NCBI RefSeq assembly: GCF_001074565.1
Contig: NZ_JUQX01000026.1
Span: 62,001 to 126,000 of the forward strand
Direction: 5' to 3'
Origin: Streptococcus pseudopneumoniae
GTDB lineage: Bacteria; Bacillota; Bacilli; Lactobacillales; Streptococcaceae
Length of the DNA stretch: 64,000 nt
In this document: positions 8,947-18,563 of the stretch, one piece after another
Layout of the letters: each line of letters begins with the position of its first letter
How positions within the stretch are numbered: position 1 is the first letter of the stretch
Translations under genes and position numbers: made by a program
Notes under the pieces: generated by a model
Told to the model about the DNA's origin: nothing
The model's input: the letters and a program-made list of their open reading frames with translations, nothing else
Databases searched by the model: none

Positions 8947-10050
8947 TTATTCGCTTTTTACTCGTTTGACATAGTTTCCAATTGGATAGTTTACTGGGTC
9001 CAAGGTCAACTCCTTATCTTGAACCAATTGGGCTAGATGGTAACCAATGATAGGGCCCGTTGTCAAACCTGATGACCCTAGTCCACTAGCTGCATAGACA
9101 CCTGCTAAGCCTGGGACTTGCCCAAAAAATGGAGAAAAATCACTGGTATAGGCACGGATTCCTACTCGCTCACCTCTTATAGTAGCTTCAGCCAAGGCTG
9201 GGTAGTATGGCAAGGCTGCTTCCTCCATTTGTTGGAGCAAGGTTTCATCTACCGTCAAGTCAAATCCCATATCATTTTCATGGGTAGCTCCTAGGGACAA
9301 TTTCCCACCTGCAAAAGGAATCAAATCCCACTCCCCTTCTGGCATGACAACCGGGTAAGATTTCATATCTTTGGTAAATTGATAATCTCGTAGTTGTCCC
9401 TTTTGGGGACGAACATCTACCACATATCCTAAAGGTTTCAAAATGTCCCCCAACCAAGCTCCCGTCGCTAAAACAACCCGTTCAAACACCTCTTCACCAA
9501 TCTGGTAACCTGATGCTAAAGGTGTCAGACTCACTTTTTCTTTGACCAACTTGACTTGACTAGCTTCTAGCAGACGAGTCACTAAGAGGTGGCCATCTAC
9601 TCTCGCCCCACCAGAAGCATAGAGCACGCGGTCAAATCCCTGCAAGCAAGGGAATAATTCATTTGCAGACGCTTGGTCTAAAATGGCTAACTGGCCTATC
9701 AAGGGAGACTCTTCTCTGCGCTGGAGGGCTAGTTGATAGAGTTCTTCAAGCTTGGATTCATCCTTTTTCAAGAGAAAAACTCCCGAACGTTGGTAAAAGT
9801 CGATTTCCTGACCAGACTTTTCTAAATCAGCCAACAGTTCCTCGTAAAAGTCAGCTCCCAAGCGTGCCATCTTGTACCAGGCCTTGTTTCGGCGTTTGGA
9901 AAACCAAGGACTGATAATTCCTGCTGCTGCCTTGGTAGCCTGACCCTGTCCATGGTCAAAAACGGTCACCTCTAAATCTGCTTCTTTGGCGAGGTAGTAG
10001 GCAGCAGTTGCCCCTACAATCCCTGCTCCAATAATGGCAACTTTTTTCAT
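8947..10050 (-). CDS. DadA/DAO-type FAD-dependent oxidoreductase
   Basis: 367 residues from ATG 10050; a GTG three codons earlier is possible but sits on the purine-rich ribosome site. The N-terminal VAIIGAGIVGATAAYYLA is a Rossmann dinucleotide-binding loop, and the C-terminal GLGSSGLTTGP is the FAD-contacting segment of the D-amino-acid oxidase family. Likely oxidises an amino or imino acid; substrate cannot be told. Followed on the same strand by galE after about 100 bp and preceded by the NIF3/TrmK pair. Confidence 0.85.
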   Translation of the reverse strand: MKKVAIIGAGIVGATAAYYLAKEADLEVTVFDHGQGQATKAAAGIISPWFSKRRNKAWYKMARLGADFYEELLADLEKSGQEIDFYQRSGVFLLKKDESKLEELYQLALQRREESPLIGQLAILDQASANELFPCLQGFDRVLYASGGARVDGHLLVTRLLEASQVKLVKEKVSLTPLASGYQIGEEVFERVVLATGAWLGDILKPLGYVVDVRPQKGQLRDYQFTKDMKSYPVVMPEGEWDLIPFAGGKLSLGATHENDMGFDLTVDETLLQQMEEAALPYYPALAEATIRGERVGIRAYTSDFSPFFGQVPGLAGVYAASGLGSSGLTTGPIIGYHLAQLVQDKELTLDPVNYPIGNYVKRVKSE

Positions 10051-10066
10051 TGTCTTCACTTTCTAA

Positions 10067-10864
10067 CTAGATATGGTGGAAAGGATTGGTCGATGCTTGA
10101 CTAGGTATGATATCAATGGACCAATCCTTTTCTGCCTTCCATTGATTAAGGAGGTCAGCAATTTTTTCGACAAAAAGAATTTCGATATAGTGTCCCGGGT
10201 CCAGCGCCAACAAGCCATCAGACAGCATATCCTGTGCTGTATGGTAGTAGATATCACCAGTAATATAGACATCCGCCCCCTTTGCCAAAGCATCAGGATA
10301 GAAAGACTGACCACTACCACCGCAAATGGCAACTCTTGAAATAGGCTTCTGCAAATCACTCTCTTGGTAATGCACCATGCGAAGACTATCAAGATCAAAG
10401 ACTTGCTTGACATGCTGGGCCAATACCCCAAAAGGCTGAGGCTGAATATTCCCAATCCGCCCAATCCCACGTTCTGGGCCTGTTTCCTGAAGATAAGTCG
10501 TCTCCTCAATACCTAGCATCTGACAGAACCAGTCATTGAGACCATTCTCGACAATGTCAATATTGGTGTGACTGACATAAACTGCGATATCATGCTTAAT
10601 CAAATCAATGTAAATCTGATTTTGCGGACTACTAGAGACCAAATCCTTGATGGGACGGAAAATCGGCGCGTGCTTAACGATAATCAAGTCCACACCCTTT
10701 TCAATGGCTTCAGCCACCGTCTCTTCACGAATATCCAGAGCAACCATGACTTTTTGGATATCCTTGTCTAGAGTACCGATTTGCAGGCCACGACTGTCTC
10801 CCTCCATGGAAAATTCCTGAGGACAAAAATCTTCATAACGTTTAATCACTTCACTTGCTAACAT
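10067..10864 (-). CDS. NIF3/DUF34-family metal-binding protein
   Basis: 265 residues; family members form a toroidal hexamer with a dinuclear metal site. Conserved metal-site segments are [15 protein letters not shown] and the C-terminal DPGHYIEI. It overlaps the trmK stop by 14 bp, a pairing that is conserved in Firmicutes. Biochemical role is unsettled; GTP cyclohydrolase-like and metal-chaperone functions have been proposed for the family. Confidence 0.9.
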   Translation of the reverse strand: MLASEVIKRYEDFCPQEFSMEGDSRGLQIGTLDKDIQKVMVALDIREETVAEAIEKGVDLIIVKHAPIFRPIKDLVSSSPQNQIYIDLIKHDIAVYVSHTNIDIVENGLNDWFCQMLGIEETTYLQETGPERGIGRIGNIQPQPFGVLAQHVKQVFDLDSLRMVHYQESDLQKPISRVAICGGSGQSFYPDALAKGADVYITGDIYYHTAQDMLSDGLLALDPGHYIEILFVEKIADLLNQWKAEKDWSIDIIPSQASTNPFHHI

Positions 10865-11528
10865 GGAGCACCTCCTTGATGGCTTGAATTTTATGAGCTA
10901 GAACTTGACGTTCCTCCAGATTTTTTTCTGGGATTTGGTCAAGAGCAACCTCTAACTTAGCAGCTTCTTTTTGCCACTTTTGAACGAAAACTGGGCTGAC
11001 TTCCTTGGACAAGAAAGGTCCAAAGCGAACATCACTAGCTGATAGCTCCATTTGTCCCGCTTCCACCACTAGAATTTCATAAAACTTGCCAGCTTCTTCT
11101 AGAATGCCTTCTGCTATAATCTGGAAACCGTTCTCTTGTAACCAGAGACGCAAGTCATCTTCACGATTATTGGGCTGGAGGATTAAACGTTCTACACTCG
11201 CTAGTTTATCCAATCCTTCTTCTAATATGGTCGCAATCAAACGCCCTCCCATACCAGCAATGGTGATAATCGACACTTGGTCTTCCTCTTCAAAAGCCGC
11301 CAAGCCATTGGCTAAACGGACTTGGATTTTCTCCTTTAGACCGTGAGCCTCAACATTTTTTACAGCAGATTGGTAGGGACCAACCACCACTTCGCCTGCA
11401 ATGGCAGCTTCAATTTGGCCTCTCTCGACCAACTCGATAGGCAGATAAGCATGGTCACTCCCCACATCTAGTAAAATGGCCCCCTGTGGCACAAAGGACG
11501 CCACCAATTCTAATCTCTTTGAAATCAT
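10851..11528 (-). CDS. trmK: tRNA (adenine-22-N1)-methyltransferase
   Basis: 225 residues of the TrmK (YqfN) family, which methylates A22 in the D-arm of bacterial tRNAs using S-adenosylmethionine. The SAM motif [13 protein letters not shown] is near the N-terminus and [10 protein letters not shown] forms the catalytic-side loop. The C-terminal coiled-coil extension with repeated EEK/QVLAHK segments fits TrmK. Overlaps and is co-transcribed with the NIF3 gene. Confidence 0.92.
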   Translation of the reverse strand: MISKRLELVASFVPQGAILLDVGSDHAYLPIELVERGQIEAAIAGEVVVGPYQSAVKNVEAHGLKEKIQVRLANGLAAFEEEDQVSIITIAGMGGRLIATILEEGLDKLASVERLILQPNNREDDLRLWLQENGFQIIAEGILEEAGKFYEILVVEAGQMELSASDVRFGPFLSKEVSPVFVQKWQKEAAKLEVALDQIPEKNLEERQVLAHKIQAIKEVLHVSK

Positions 11529-11596
11529 CTTCTCTCGCTTTCCAAAACTCTATTACCTTTTATTATACCACATTTCAGCTAGCAATCTTGCACCTA

Positions 11597-11626
11597 AAAA
11601 GACCGCAATCCACAGATTGCAGCCTT
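11597..11626 (-). terminator. Intrinsic terminator after the P-type ATPase
   Basis: On the minus strand CTGCAATC/GGATTGCGG pairs around a 3-nt loop and is followed by TCTTTTT. It lies just after the ATPase stop and before trmK. Confidence 0.75.
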
Positions 11627-11629
11627 TCT

Positions 11630-13966
11630 TTATTTTCTAGCTTGATAACGACTGGTTAAGATAAATATCACAGTAAAGACAGCCATCATGACAAGGTAAA
11701 CAGGGAATGTTTGTCCTGTAAGTGTCGAAATTTCAAGCAGTTTCTGAATTCTTGGGTAAAGAGCTGTAGCTAGGAAGCCTCCTACTGACCAAACAATCAA
11801 GAGGACACGCCAGAGGGTAAATGGCATGCAGGCTCTAAATACGGATAAGAAACCGATAGACCCAAGGAGATAGTAGAGGAGGGTTGAGATTTCTAACTCT
11901 GACCAACCTTGGCTAGCCCCAAAGATTTTGACAAAAAGAACGCTGAAGACGACCATAAGTGCACTTGGTAGGGCACGAAGCATGGATCTTCTGAGGAAAT
12001 TTGGCTCAACAGGTTTGATATTTCGCTCAAAAGTCAAGACAAATGGCGGAAAACCTTCCACGAACTGGTCGATCATGGTAATCTGAATCGGAATGAAAGG
12101 GAAAATCAAAATCCACTCAGACCGACCTAGTAGAGCACTGGCAATACAGATGACTGCTAGCAAGAAGGAATAAATGGTCTTTATCAAGAAAATCGGTGCA
12201 ATGTGGGCAATGTTATTGACCACGCGACGACCTTCAAAGAGAATCTCAGGAACATCATTAAAGTCTGAGTTCAAGAGAACTAGATTGGCAATCTGACGAG
12301 TCGCAGGATCTCCTTCAGCCATAACGATAGAACAATCTGCTTCGCGGAGAGCTAGGATATCATTGACACCATCCCCTGTCATAGCTGTTGTATGACCCGC
12401 TTTTTTCAGGGTTTGGATCAGTAGTTTCTTTTGATGAGGAGAAACACGTCCGAAAATCGCAGTCTCCTCAGCCATGGCCATCAATTCCTCATCCGTGATT
12501 TTTGAACAGTCTACATAGCTATGGTAGTCTGCAAAACCAGCCTTCTGGGCAATGCTGGACACAGTGACCGGATTATCACCAGAGATAATCTTGAGGCCCA
12601 CTTCCTGAGAACGGAGGTAGTCCAGCGTCTCTGCTGCTCCTTCTCGAATAGGGTCTAAGATTTCTAGCAAGGCTAGAGCCTGAATATCAGATGGTTTCTG
12701 TGGTTTGTGGTGGTCTAATTTTTCCTGACTGAGGGCTAAGACCAAGACACGTGAACCTCTCTCCAAGGCCTCTCTGGCTTCTAGGACTTCATAGTCCAGC
12801 AACATCTCAGGTGCACCTAAGAAAACTGTCCCCAAATCTTCCAATTCCATAGCTCCCCACTTGCGGTCGCTGGAGAAAGGCAGATTAGAGATCATAGGAT
12901 AGGCAACCTGTCCTTGGAAACGCTGGCGAATAGCTTGGGCAGTTGGATTTTTATCTTCACTATGGGCTATGTAGCTAGTCAGGATGCTGGAAATAGCCTC
13001 ATCACCATAAGTTTCCGTCAGCGGAAGGACAGCTTCCACCTGCATCTTTCCTTGGGTGATGGTACCCGTCTTATCCAGACAGAGCATATCCACGCGCGCC
13101 AAGGTCTCAACAGAGTACATCTCCTGCACCAAGACCTTTTTCAAGCCCAACTTAATCACTGCAGTCAAGAGCGAAGTGATTGTCAAAAGGGCAATTCCCT
13201 TGGGCAACATCCCCAGAAGGGCTGTCGACGAATTTACAACGGATGACTTGAGAGGCAGGCCTTTTAACAGCAAGGCTTCTAGCAAGAGAGCCAGACCAAA
13301 GGGAATGATAATCTTCCCAGTAAAACCAGCTAGCTTGTCCAGCGATTTCATGATACGGGAGTTGATTGGTTTAACGGTCTTAGCTTCCAGCATGAGTTTG
13401 GCAGCATAGTTGTCTGCACCGACATGGTGGACTTGAGCTAAAACTGACCCACTGGCTAGGAAACTTCCTGACAAAAGCAAGGCGTCAACTTCCTTTTGCA
13501 CCAAATCACTTTCTCCCGTTAACATGGCTTCATTGACTTCCGCAAAGCCTTCCAAAACCAAGGCATCACTGGGAATCTGCTCTCCAGCAGACAGACGAAT
13601 GATATCTCCTAGCACCAATTCTTCTGGATTAAGAGCAACTTCCTGACCATCACGAATAGTCTTGACCTTTTCCTTGGTCATGAGATTAAGCTTGTCCACC
13701 ATGTGTTTGGCCCGTAGCTCGGTCACAATCCCAGAAAAAGCGTTAAAGCAGATAACAGCAAAGAAGACCAAATTGCTCCAAGCCTGCACAAAAGCTAGCG
13801 CCAAGGCAATGGCAAAGTTCAACGCGTTAAAAAGTGTAAAAACATTTCGTTTGAAGATTTGCCAAGTACTGGTACTGGCCGACGCGGTAAAGTCATTAAC
13901 CAAACCTTGAACCTGTCTATCCTTGACTTCTCTTTGGGTTAATCCCATTATCTTATTTTTATCCAT
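11630..13966 (-). CDS. P-type (E1-E2) cation-transporting ATPase
   Basis: 778 residues from the ATG of MDKNKIMG. A-domain TGES, the phosphorylation motif DKTGT, the hinge GDGVND and about eight to ten hydrophobic helices place it in the P-type ATPase family. The M4 segment reads MLPKGI, not the CPC of heavy-metal pumps or PEGL of classical calcium pumps, so ion specificity is uncertain. It matches recalled pneumococcal SP_1623 nearly end to end. Divergent from the PlsC-like gene, with 133 bp between; I found no yybP-ykoY manganese-riboswitch core in that gap. Confidence 0.9.
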   Translation of the reverse strand: MDKNKIMGLTQREVKDRQVQGLVNDFTASASTSTWQIFKRNVFTLFNALNFAIALALAFVQAWSNLVFFAVICFNAFSGIVTELRAKHMVDKLNLMTKEKVKTIRDGQEVALNPEELVLGDIIRLSAGEQIPSDALVLEGFAEVNEAMLTGESDLVQKEVDALLLSGSFLASGSVLAQVHHVGADNYAAKLMLEAKTVKPINSRIMKSLDKLAGFTGKIIIPFGLALLLEALLLKGLPLKSSVVNSSTALLGMLPKGIALLTITSLLTAVIKLGLKKVLVQEMYSVETLARVDMLCLDKTGTITQGKMQVEAVLPLTETYGDEAISSILTSYIAHSEDKNPTAQAIRQRFQGQVAYPMISNLPFSSDRKWGAMELEDLGTVFLGAPEMLLDYEVLEAREALERGSRVLVLALSQEKLDHHKPQKPSDIQALALLEILDPIREGAAETLDYLRSQEVGLKIISGDNPVTVSSIAQKAGFADYHSYVDCSKITDEELMAMAEETAIFGRVSPHQKKLLIQTLKKAGHTTAMTGDGVNDILALREADCSIVMAEGDPATRQIANLVLLNSDFNDVPEILFEGRRVVNNIAHIAPIFLIKTIYSFLLAVICIASALLGRSEWILIFPFIPIQITMIDQFVEGFPPFVLTFERNIKPVEPNFLRRSMLRALPSALMVVFSVLFVKIFGASQGWSELEISTLLYYLLGSIGFLSVFRACMPFTLWRVLLIVWSVGGFLATALYPRIQKLLEISTLTGQTFPVYLVMMAVFTVIFILTSRYQARK

Positions 13967-14040
13967 AAATTCTATCATATCATTTTTTCTAGCAGAATTC
14001 TAATCCTATCCAAAACATCTCCACTGATAACTGAAAAAGT

Positions 14041-14069
14041 TTGCCAGTAGTCTTTTGATAAGGTATAAT
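14041..14069 (+). promoter_or_regulatory. Sigma-A promoter for the PlsC-like gene
   Basis: TTGCCA at 14041-14046 and a perfect TATAAT at 14064-14069, 17 bp apart, 30 bp before the acyltransferase start. Confidence 0.85.
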
Positions 14070-14099
14070 AATAAAAGCAAGACAATCGAAGGAGATCTC

Positions 14100-14849
14100 A
14101 TGTTTTATACTTATTTGCGTGGACTAGTCATGCTGATCTTGTGGTCCATCAATGGCAATGCCCACTACCACAATACTGATAAAATCCCTAGTAAAGATGA
14201 AAACTATATCCTCGTAGCACCTCATCGGACTTGGTGGGATCCAGTTTACATGGCTTTTGCGACCAAACCAAAACAATTCATCTTTATGGCCAAAAAAGAG
14301 CTGTTTAACAACCGCATCTTTGGCTGGTGGATCCGTATGTGTGGGGCCTTTCCTATCGACCGGGAAAATCCTAGCGCCTCTGCTATCAAATACCCTATCA
14401 ATGTCCTCAAAAAAAGTGACCGTTCCCTTATCATGTTTCCTAGTGGTAGTCGCCACTCGACAGATGTCAAAGGCGGAGTTGCTCTGATTGCCAAGATGGC
14501 TAAGGTCCGTATCATGCCGGTTACCTACACCGGTCCCATGACCTTGAAAGGCTTGATTAGCCGTGAACGTGTCGATATGAACTTTGGAAATCCAATCGAT
14601 ATCTCAGACATTAAGAAAATGAATGATGAAGGAATCGAAATGGTTGCAGATCGTATCCAAGCAGAATTCCAACGTTTGGACGAAGAAACCAAGCAATGGC
14701 ACAATGATAAAAAACCAAATCCACTCTGGTGGTTTGTCCGCATCCCTGCCCTTATTCTTGCAGTGCTTGTTGGTATCCTAACGATTATCTTTACCTTCAT
14801 CGCAAGCTTTATCTGGAATCCAGATAAGAAGAGGGAGAAACTTGGTTAA
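14100..14849 (+). CDS. 1-acyl-sn-glycerol-3-phosphate acyltransferase-like (PlsC family)
   Basis: 249 residues from ATG 14100, which has AAGGAG 6 bases upstream. The HX4D motif appears as HRTWWD, and FPSGSR corresponds to the phosphate-binding block. A hydrophobic N-terminal segment and a strongly hydrophobic C-terminal helix (about 212-240) anchor it in the membrane. Probably acylates lysophosphatidic acid during phospholipid synthesis; streptococci carry more than one PlsC-like protein, so the acceptor is not certain. Confidence 0.88.
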   Translation: MFYTYLRGLVMLILWSINGNAHYHNTDKIPSKDENYILVAPHRTWWDPVYMAFATKPKQFIFMAKKELFNNRIFGWWIRMCGAFPIDRENPSASAIKYPINVLKKSDRSLIMFPSGSRHSTDVKGGVALIAKMAKVRIMPVTYTGPMTLKGLISRERVDMNFGNPIDISDIKKMNDEGIEMVADRIQAEFQRLDEETKQWHNDKKPNPLWWFVRIPALILAVLVGILTIIFTFIASFIWNPDKKREKLG

Positions 14850-14860
14850 AAAATACAATT

Positions 14861-14890
14861 ATCCCTTGGCTTTTACCAAGGGATATTTCT
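14861..14890. terminator. Bidirectional terminator between acyltransferase and esterase
   Basis: TCCCTTGG/CCAAGGGA stem with a short T-rich loop, followed on the plus strand by ATATTTCTTTT and on the minus strand by a more distant T run. Serves converging transcripts from 14100-14849 (+) and the FecCD/FecB operon (-). Confidence 0.8.
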
Positions 14891-14891
14891 T

Positions 14892-15584
14892 TTATTCAAT
14901 CTCCCATTTCTTTGCCAACCAGTTAGAAAAAGCCACAAATCGCTCAGCAACTTGCTCATGATGCCCATAGGGATCAAAGACAAACTGACCAGTCGGATAA
15001 CGTTTCTGAAGACTGGTATGGATCTGCTCAGCATAGGTTGGTGCTTGAGCCAAGCGATTGGTATGATGGGCTCCTTCTGTTTGACCATTCTGTAAATACA
15101 GTAAACAGTCCAAATTTTTCACCTTTTCTTCCTTGCAGTAAGCCACAAAATCAGGATACCAAAAGGAACCGCAGATAGAGAAGATACAGGAGACCTTATC
15201 AAAATGGAAAAGACTGTATACTGCCACCAAACCACCTAGTGAGTAACCTCCATAAGCAAGGCGATTTTTATCCAAGCGATAAAGCGACTGCAACTTGTCT
15301 AAAAGACCTCCAAATAAAAGATCATGATAGGCATTTGCCTGACCACCAAAATCTGGAGCTCCATCTCTCAGAGCAGATGCCTTCCATGGAGTGTAGTCAT
15401 CTAGGCGATTTTCAGAAGTCAAACCCACTAAAATCACAGATTCTGAAAGGGAGGATAGGAAATCCAAGTTTCCATCATTCAAGAGAATAACTGGATAGGT
15501 TTGATTGGGATCATAGATCGAAGGAAGGCTGACCTTGACTTGGATCCCTTCCCAATCAAACTCATTATTTATTGATAAAATCAT
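14892..15584 (-). CDS. Siderophore-esterase-like alpha/beta hydrolase
   Basis: 230 residues from ATG 15584, which lies inside the last codons of the upstream lipoprotein gene in another frame; in-frame codons further upstream lack a ribosome site. Nucleophile elbow GYSLGG, an oxyanion region LLNDG near the N-terminus and a late histidine in YGHHEQ give the catalytic triad of the esterase D/IroE-Fes type. Such enzymes hydrolyse ferric catecholate esters to release iron in the cytoplasm. Overlap with a FecB-type uptake operon supports this role. A general carboxylesterase cannot be excluded. Confidence 0.78.
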   Translation of the reverse strand: MILSINNEFDWEGIQVKVSLPSIYDPNQTYPVILLNDGNLDFLSSLSESVILVGLTSENRLDDYTPWKASALRDGAPDFGGQANAYHDLLFGGLLDKLQSLYRLDKNRLAYGGYSLGGLVAVYSLFHFDKVSCIFSICGSFWYPDFVAYCKEEKVKNLDCLLYLQNGQTEGAHHTNRLAQAPTYAEQIHTSLQKRYPTGQFVFDPYGHHEQVAERFVAFSNWLAKKWEIE

Positions 15585-16575
15585 TGATTTTCTCAAGGGA
15601 ATCAATCACTGCTGGACCATAATCCATCAACTCATCGTAAGAAATGGTCATGATTTTTTGATTCTTAATTGCAGGAACGTTTTCCAAAACTTCATTTGCC
15701 TTCATCAACTCTACAGCTGTGGCATCCAATTTTTTATTGCGGTCGCTGGTTACATAGATAATCAACTCAGGATCCATTGACACGAGATTTTCCAAGGTCA
15801 AGCCTGATGTTCCCGTTGCAACGTTGGTATAACCAAGTTGATTCAACAAGCTCTCTTGCAAAGCAGACTTGTAAGCACCGAAGGTTTCGTCATTATAAGC
15901 AACCATAATCAAAGCCTTTTTCTTTTCACCTTGGCTTGTTGAATTTGCTTTCTTAACAGCGTCAATTTTAGCTTGTAATTGGGCTGCGTATTCATTAGCC
16001 TTGTCCTGCACATTAAAAATCATTCCAAGATTTTTGACATCTTCTACAATATTCCCTAAATCTTGCTGAATCGTTGAGAGAGAAGCTTTTTGCGTATAGA
16101 CTGGGATTTTGTTTTCATTCCAAGTGCTAACTGTCCCCAAGGATTTTTCAGAAAACATCATATTTCGACCCATTACTGCGTCCGGCTCATAAGAAAGGAC
16201 TGTCTCTTGTGAAACTGTTTTTTTATCGCCAATTTGAGGAATCGTCGCAATCGCGTCTTTGTATTTGTCTGTTACAGCATTGTCCGGGTTGAGCATGCCA
16301 GCAATTTTATCCTTCAAGCCTAACTCCAATAAGATTTCAGTGGTTGACAGATTGTTGGTGATAACTTTTTCAGGTGCCTTGTCAAAGACTTGTTCGACTT
16401 CATTCCCTTTAGCGTCATAGGTTTTGACCGTTAGTGGATAAGTCGTCTCTGTGCTGGCTTTTTGACTTGTTTCTGTGCTAGACTGTGTGGTAGTTTTTTC
16501 TGTAGTAGTATTGCCACAAGCTGCCATGGTTAGGGTAGCTACTGTTACGAGTAAAATGCTTAGTGTTTTTTTCAT
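15565..16575 (-). CDS. FecB/BtuF-type lipoprotein, iron-compound ABC transporter
   Basis: 336 residues. The signal peptide ends in a lipobox (TMAAC, Cys about residue 20), followed by a Thr/Ser-rich linker, so the protein is a membrane-tethered substrate-binding lipoprotein. The two-lobed periplasmic-binding class III pattern is visible (PEKVITNNLSTTEILLELGL, LSYEPDAVMG, SMDPELIIYVTSD). Family members bind ferric siderophores, haem or cobalamin; the adjacent esterase favours a ferric siderophore. It is not one of the pneumococcal PiaA, PiuA or PitA lipoproteins as I recall them. Confidence 0.88.
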   Translation of the reverse strand: MKKTLSILLVTVATLTMAACGNTTTEKTTTQSSTETSQKASTETTYPLTVKTYDAKGNEVEQVFDKAPEKVITNNLSTTEILLELGLKDKIAGMLNPDNAVTDKYKDAIATIPQIGDKKTVSQETVLSYEPDAVMGRNMMFSEKSLGTVSTWNENKIPVYTQKASLSTIQQDLGNIVEDVKNLGMIFNVQDKANEYAAQLQAKIDAVKKANSTSQGEKKKALIMVAYNDETFGAYKSALQESLLNQLGYTNVATGTSGLTLENLVSMDPELIIYVTSDRNKKLDATAVELMKANEVLENVPAIKNQKIMTISYDELMDYGPAVIDSLEKINDFINK

Positions 16576-16594
16576 TTTGTTTTCCTTTTCATTT

Positions 16595-17348
16595 TTATAA
16601 ATAGTGAATCATGGCTTGCTGATCCTCAGTCCAAGTCACCTGACTTTGAACTCCATATACAGTTTGCAATGACTCAGGGGTGATGGTCTCCTTTGGAGTC
16701 CCTTGGTAAAGGATTTCTCCCTCTTTCATCAGATAGAGATAATCCGAATAGCGACAAGCAAGTTGAATATCATGCAATACAGCTAAAACATTGACCTTAA
16801 GATTCTTCACAATGGCCAACAAGTCTAACTGGTACTTGATATCCAGGTGATTGGTTGGTTCGTCCAGGAGCAAGAGAGTCGGTTCTTGCGCTAAGGCGCG
16901 GGCTAATAAGACTCGTTGTTTCTCCCCCCTGACAGAGACGAATAGAGACGAGTTTTCTTCTCAAGCATATCCACCTTGACGAGAGCATCTTGAACGAGGG
17001 CATAATCTCTTTCCTTTTCCTTCTGTAAAAAAGAGAGGTGGGGAGTTCTTCCCAGCAAGACGATTTCCTCAACTGTACAATCAAACTGCAATTGATTAAA
17101 CTGGGTGACAACTGCCATTTGCTTGGCTGTTTCTTTGAGTGACCAATGCTCCAGTGGCTTTCCATCTAGGCTTATCAAACCTTTGTCCGCCTTTTCCTGA
17201 CGATAGAGGAGTTTAAGCAAGCTGGTTTTTCCACTTCCATTTGGCCCTAATATCGTATGAAATTGATGCCCCTCAACCTTAAGAGAAACTCCTTTGAGGA
17301 TTTTTTCTCTCCTAATCCAAAGTGAACATCCTGACAAATCAAGTCCAT
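16595..17348 (-). pseudogene. ABC transporter ATPase of the FecB/FecCD operon, two frameshifts
   Basis: A FecE/FhuC-type ATPase split over three frames. From ATG 17348 (MDLICQDVHFGLGEKK) the frame is lost at a run of six A at about 17294-17299; one extra A restores EKKILKGVSLKVEG. Walker A GPNGSGKT then reads through to LSGG, where a run of six G (about 16934-16939) shifts again; one extra G restores LSGGEKQRVLLARALAQ and the Walker B LLLDEPTNHLD. The repaired gene would encode 251 residues, exactly family length. Both defects are single-base losses in homopolymers, so either a decayed gene or sequencing error. Confidence 0.85.
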
Positions 17349-17349
17349 A

Positions 17350-18396
17350 TCAGGCCCTCACCTCCCTTCGCCTACCTCCTACAATGTAGATAAAGAAGGG
17401 AGCACCTACTAAGGCTGTGAAAATACCAATAGGCAGCTCTGCGTTTGGAATGATGATACGAGAGAGTACATCTGCCCAGATGACAAAGAGGGCACCCAGC
17501 AAGGTTGCAATGGGAAAAAGCCTCCTGTAATTCGTTCCTACTAACCCTCGAGCTAAGTGAGGAGTAATCAGACCGACAAATCCAATAATCCCACAAGTTG
17601 CCACTAAGACAGCTGTCAGCACAGCCACCACGGTCACGTAAAGATACCAATAGAAGCGTAAGGGAATTCCCAAAGTTAAAGCAGCCTCATCTCCCATCAT
17701 CATCGCATTGAAAACACGATACTGGGTAGCGAAAAATAGAAAGTCCAATCCTACTACTATAGTTGGCAGGACTAAGTCAGACCAAGTAGTCCCAGCAAGC
17801 GAACCCATGGTCCAAAACTTAATAGTCATCACACTGTCCGCATTAGCGCCAACAGAGATAATAAAGTTGGAAAATGCTAGAAAGAGAGCATTGACCACCG
17901 TTCCTGATAAGATCAGACTAGAAGTCGTCATCCTGCCCTGCATAGAGGCAATGATGAGGACAGCGATTGTTGCCAAAATAGCTCCAAGGAAAGCTCCAAG
18001 GCTAATCACCAATTTTAAACCAAGAATGATGCTTAAGGTTGCCCCTAGAGTTGCACCCGCAGAAATTCCTAAGACATAAGGCTCAGCGATGGGGTTGTTC
18101 ACTGTGGACTGCATCACACTACCACACATAGAGAGACCAGCCCCTACTATCAGACCTAACAATACTCGGGGGAATCTCATGTTCCATACAATGGCAAGAG
18201 TAGACTTGGAAACCTCTCCTATCTCAAGAGGAAATCCTAACCTGCTCAAAATAATCCGATAGGTATCTCCTAGATCAATCGCAACGGACCCCATAGAAAC
18301 AGCTAGAAAAAGTGAAATTCCTAAAACACTTAGCAAAATACCCAAAAACAACACAAATTGCAAATCTTGTCGGCTTCCAGAAAATTTGGAAAGCAT
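17350..18396 (-). CDS. FecCD-family iron-compound permease
   Basis: 348 residues with about ten hydrophobic helices. FecCD signatures are PRVLLGLIVGAGLSMCGSVMQ, NPIAEPYVLGISAGATLGA and GFVGLITPHLARGL, the last being the coupling loop to the ATPase. It would work as a homodimer, since only one permease gene is present. First gene of the uptake operon; AAAGGAGG precedes the ATG. One intact permease beside a broken ATPase implies loss of function unless the frameshifts are artefacts. Confidence 0.92.
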   Translation of the reverse strand: MLSKFSGSRQDLQFVLFLGILLSVLGISLFLAVSMGSVAIDLGDTYRIILSRLGFPLEIGEVSKSTLAIVWNMRFPRVLLGLIVGAGLSMCGSVMQSTVNNPIAEPYVLGISAGATLGATLSIILGLKLVISLGAFLGAILATIAVLIIASMQGRMTTSSLILSGTVVNALFLAFSNFIISVGANADSVMTIKFWTMGSLAGTTWSDLVLPTIVVGLDFLFFATQYRVFNAMMMGDEAALTLGIPLRFYWYLYVTVVAVLTAVLVATCGIIGFVGLITPHLARGLVGTNYRRLFPIATLLGALFVIWADVLSRIIIPNAELPIGIFTALVGAPFFIYIVGGRRREVRA

Positions 18397-18444
18397 GCAA
18401 TCCTCCTTTGATAGAATCTTAAAAATTTAGAAAATTCTCATAAA

Positions 18445-18475
18445 AAGTATACCATATTTTCAACAATGGAACAAG
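18445..18475 (-). promoter_or_regulatory. Promoter of the iron-compound uptake operon
   Basis: On the minus strand TTGTTC, a 17-bp spacer and TATACT with an upstream TGG (extended -10) lie about 55 bp before the permease start. An A/T-rich stretch with GAGAATTTTCT follows the -10 and might be an operator, but I cannot assign it. Confidence 0.55.
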
Positions 18476-18499
18476 ATGAGAAAAATAAATATAGTTGGT

Positions 18500-18560
18500 C
18501 TTACAGTGCTAATAATCGTAACCGAAGATTATACTTGGGTATATCGAGGTAAAGTGACAA
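18500..18560. repeat. 61-bp BOX-like repeat, copy 1
   Basis: Starts CTTACAGTGCT and ends GTGACAA; the same 61-bp module recurs at 20070-20130 with 7 differences. Its core (ATACTT..GTAT followed by AGGT and GTGAC) resembles the middle of the BOX element at 48544-48650, so it may be a BOX-derived fragment. It precedes the terminator-containing direct repeat. Confidence 0.6.
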
Positions 18561-18563
18561 CAT

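Noticed and set aside
13967-14099. Possible yybP-ykoY manganese riboswitch upstream of the P-type ATPase
   Set aside because: The gap is too short beside the divergent promoter and the GGGGAGTA-type core is missing.
16797-17165. A 122-codon minus-strand frame within the ABC ATPase gene
   Set aside because: It has no motif; it is the third frame of the doubly frameshifted ATPase.
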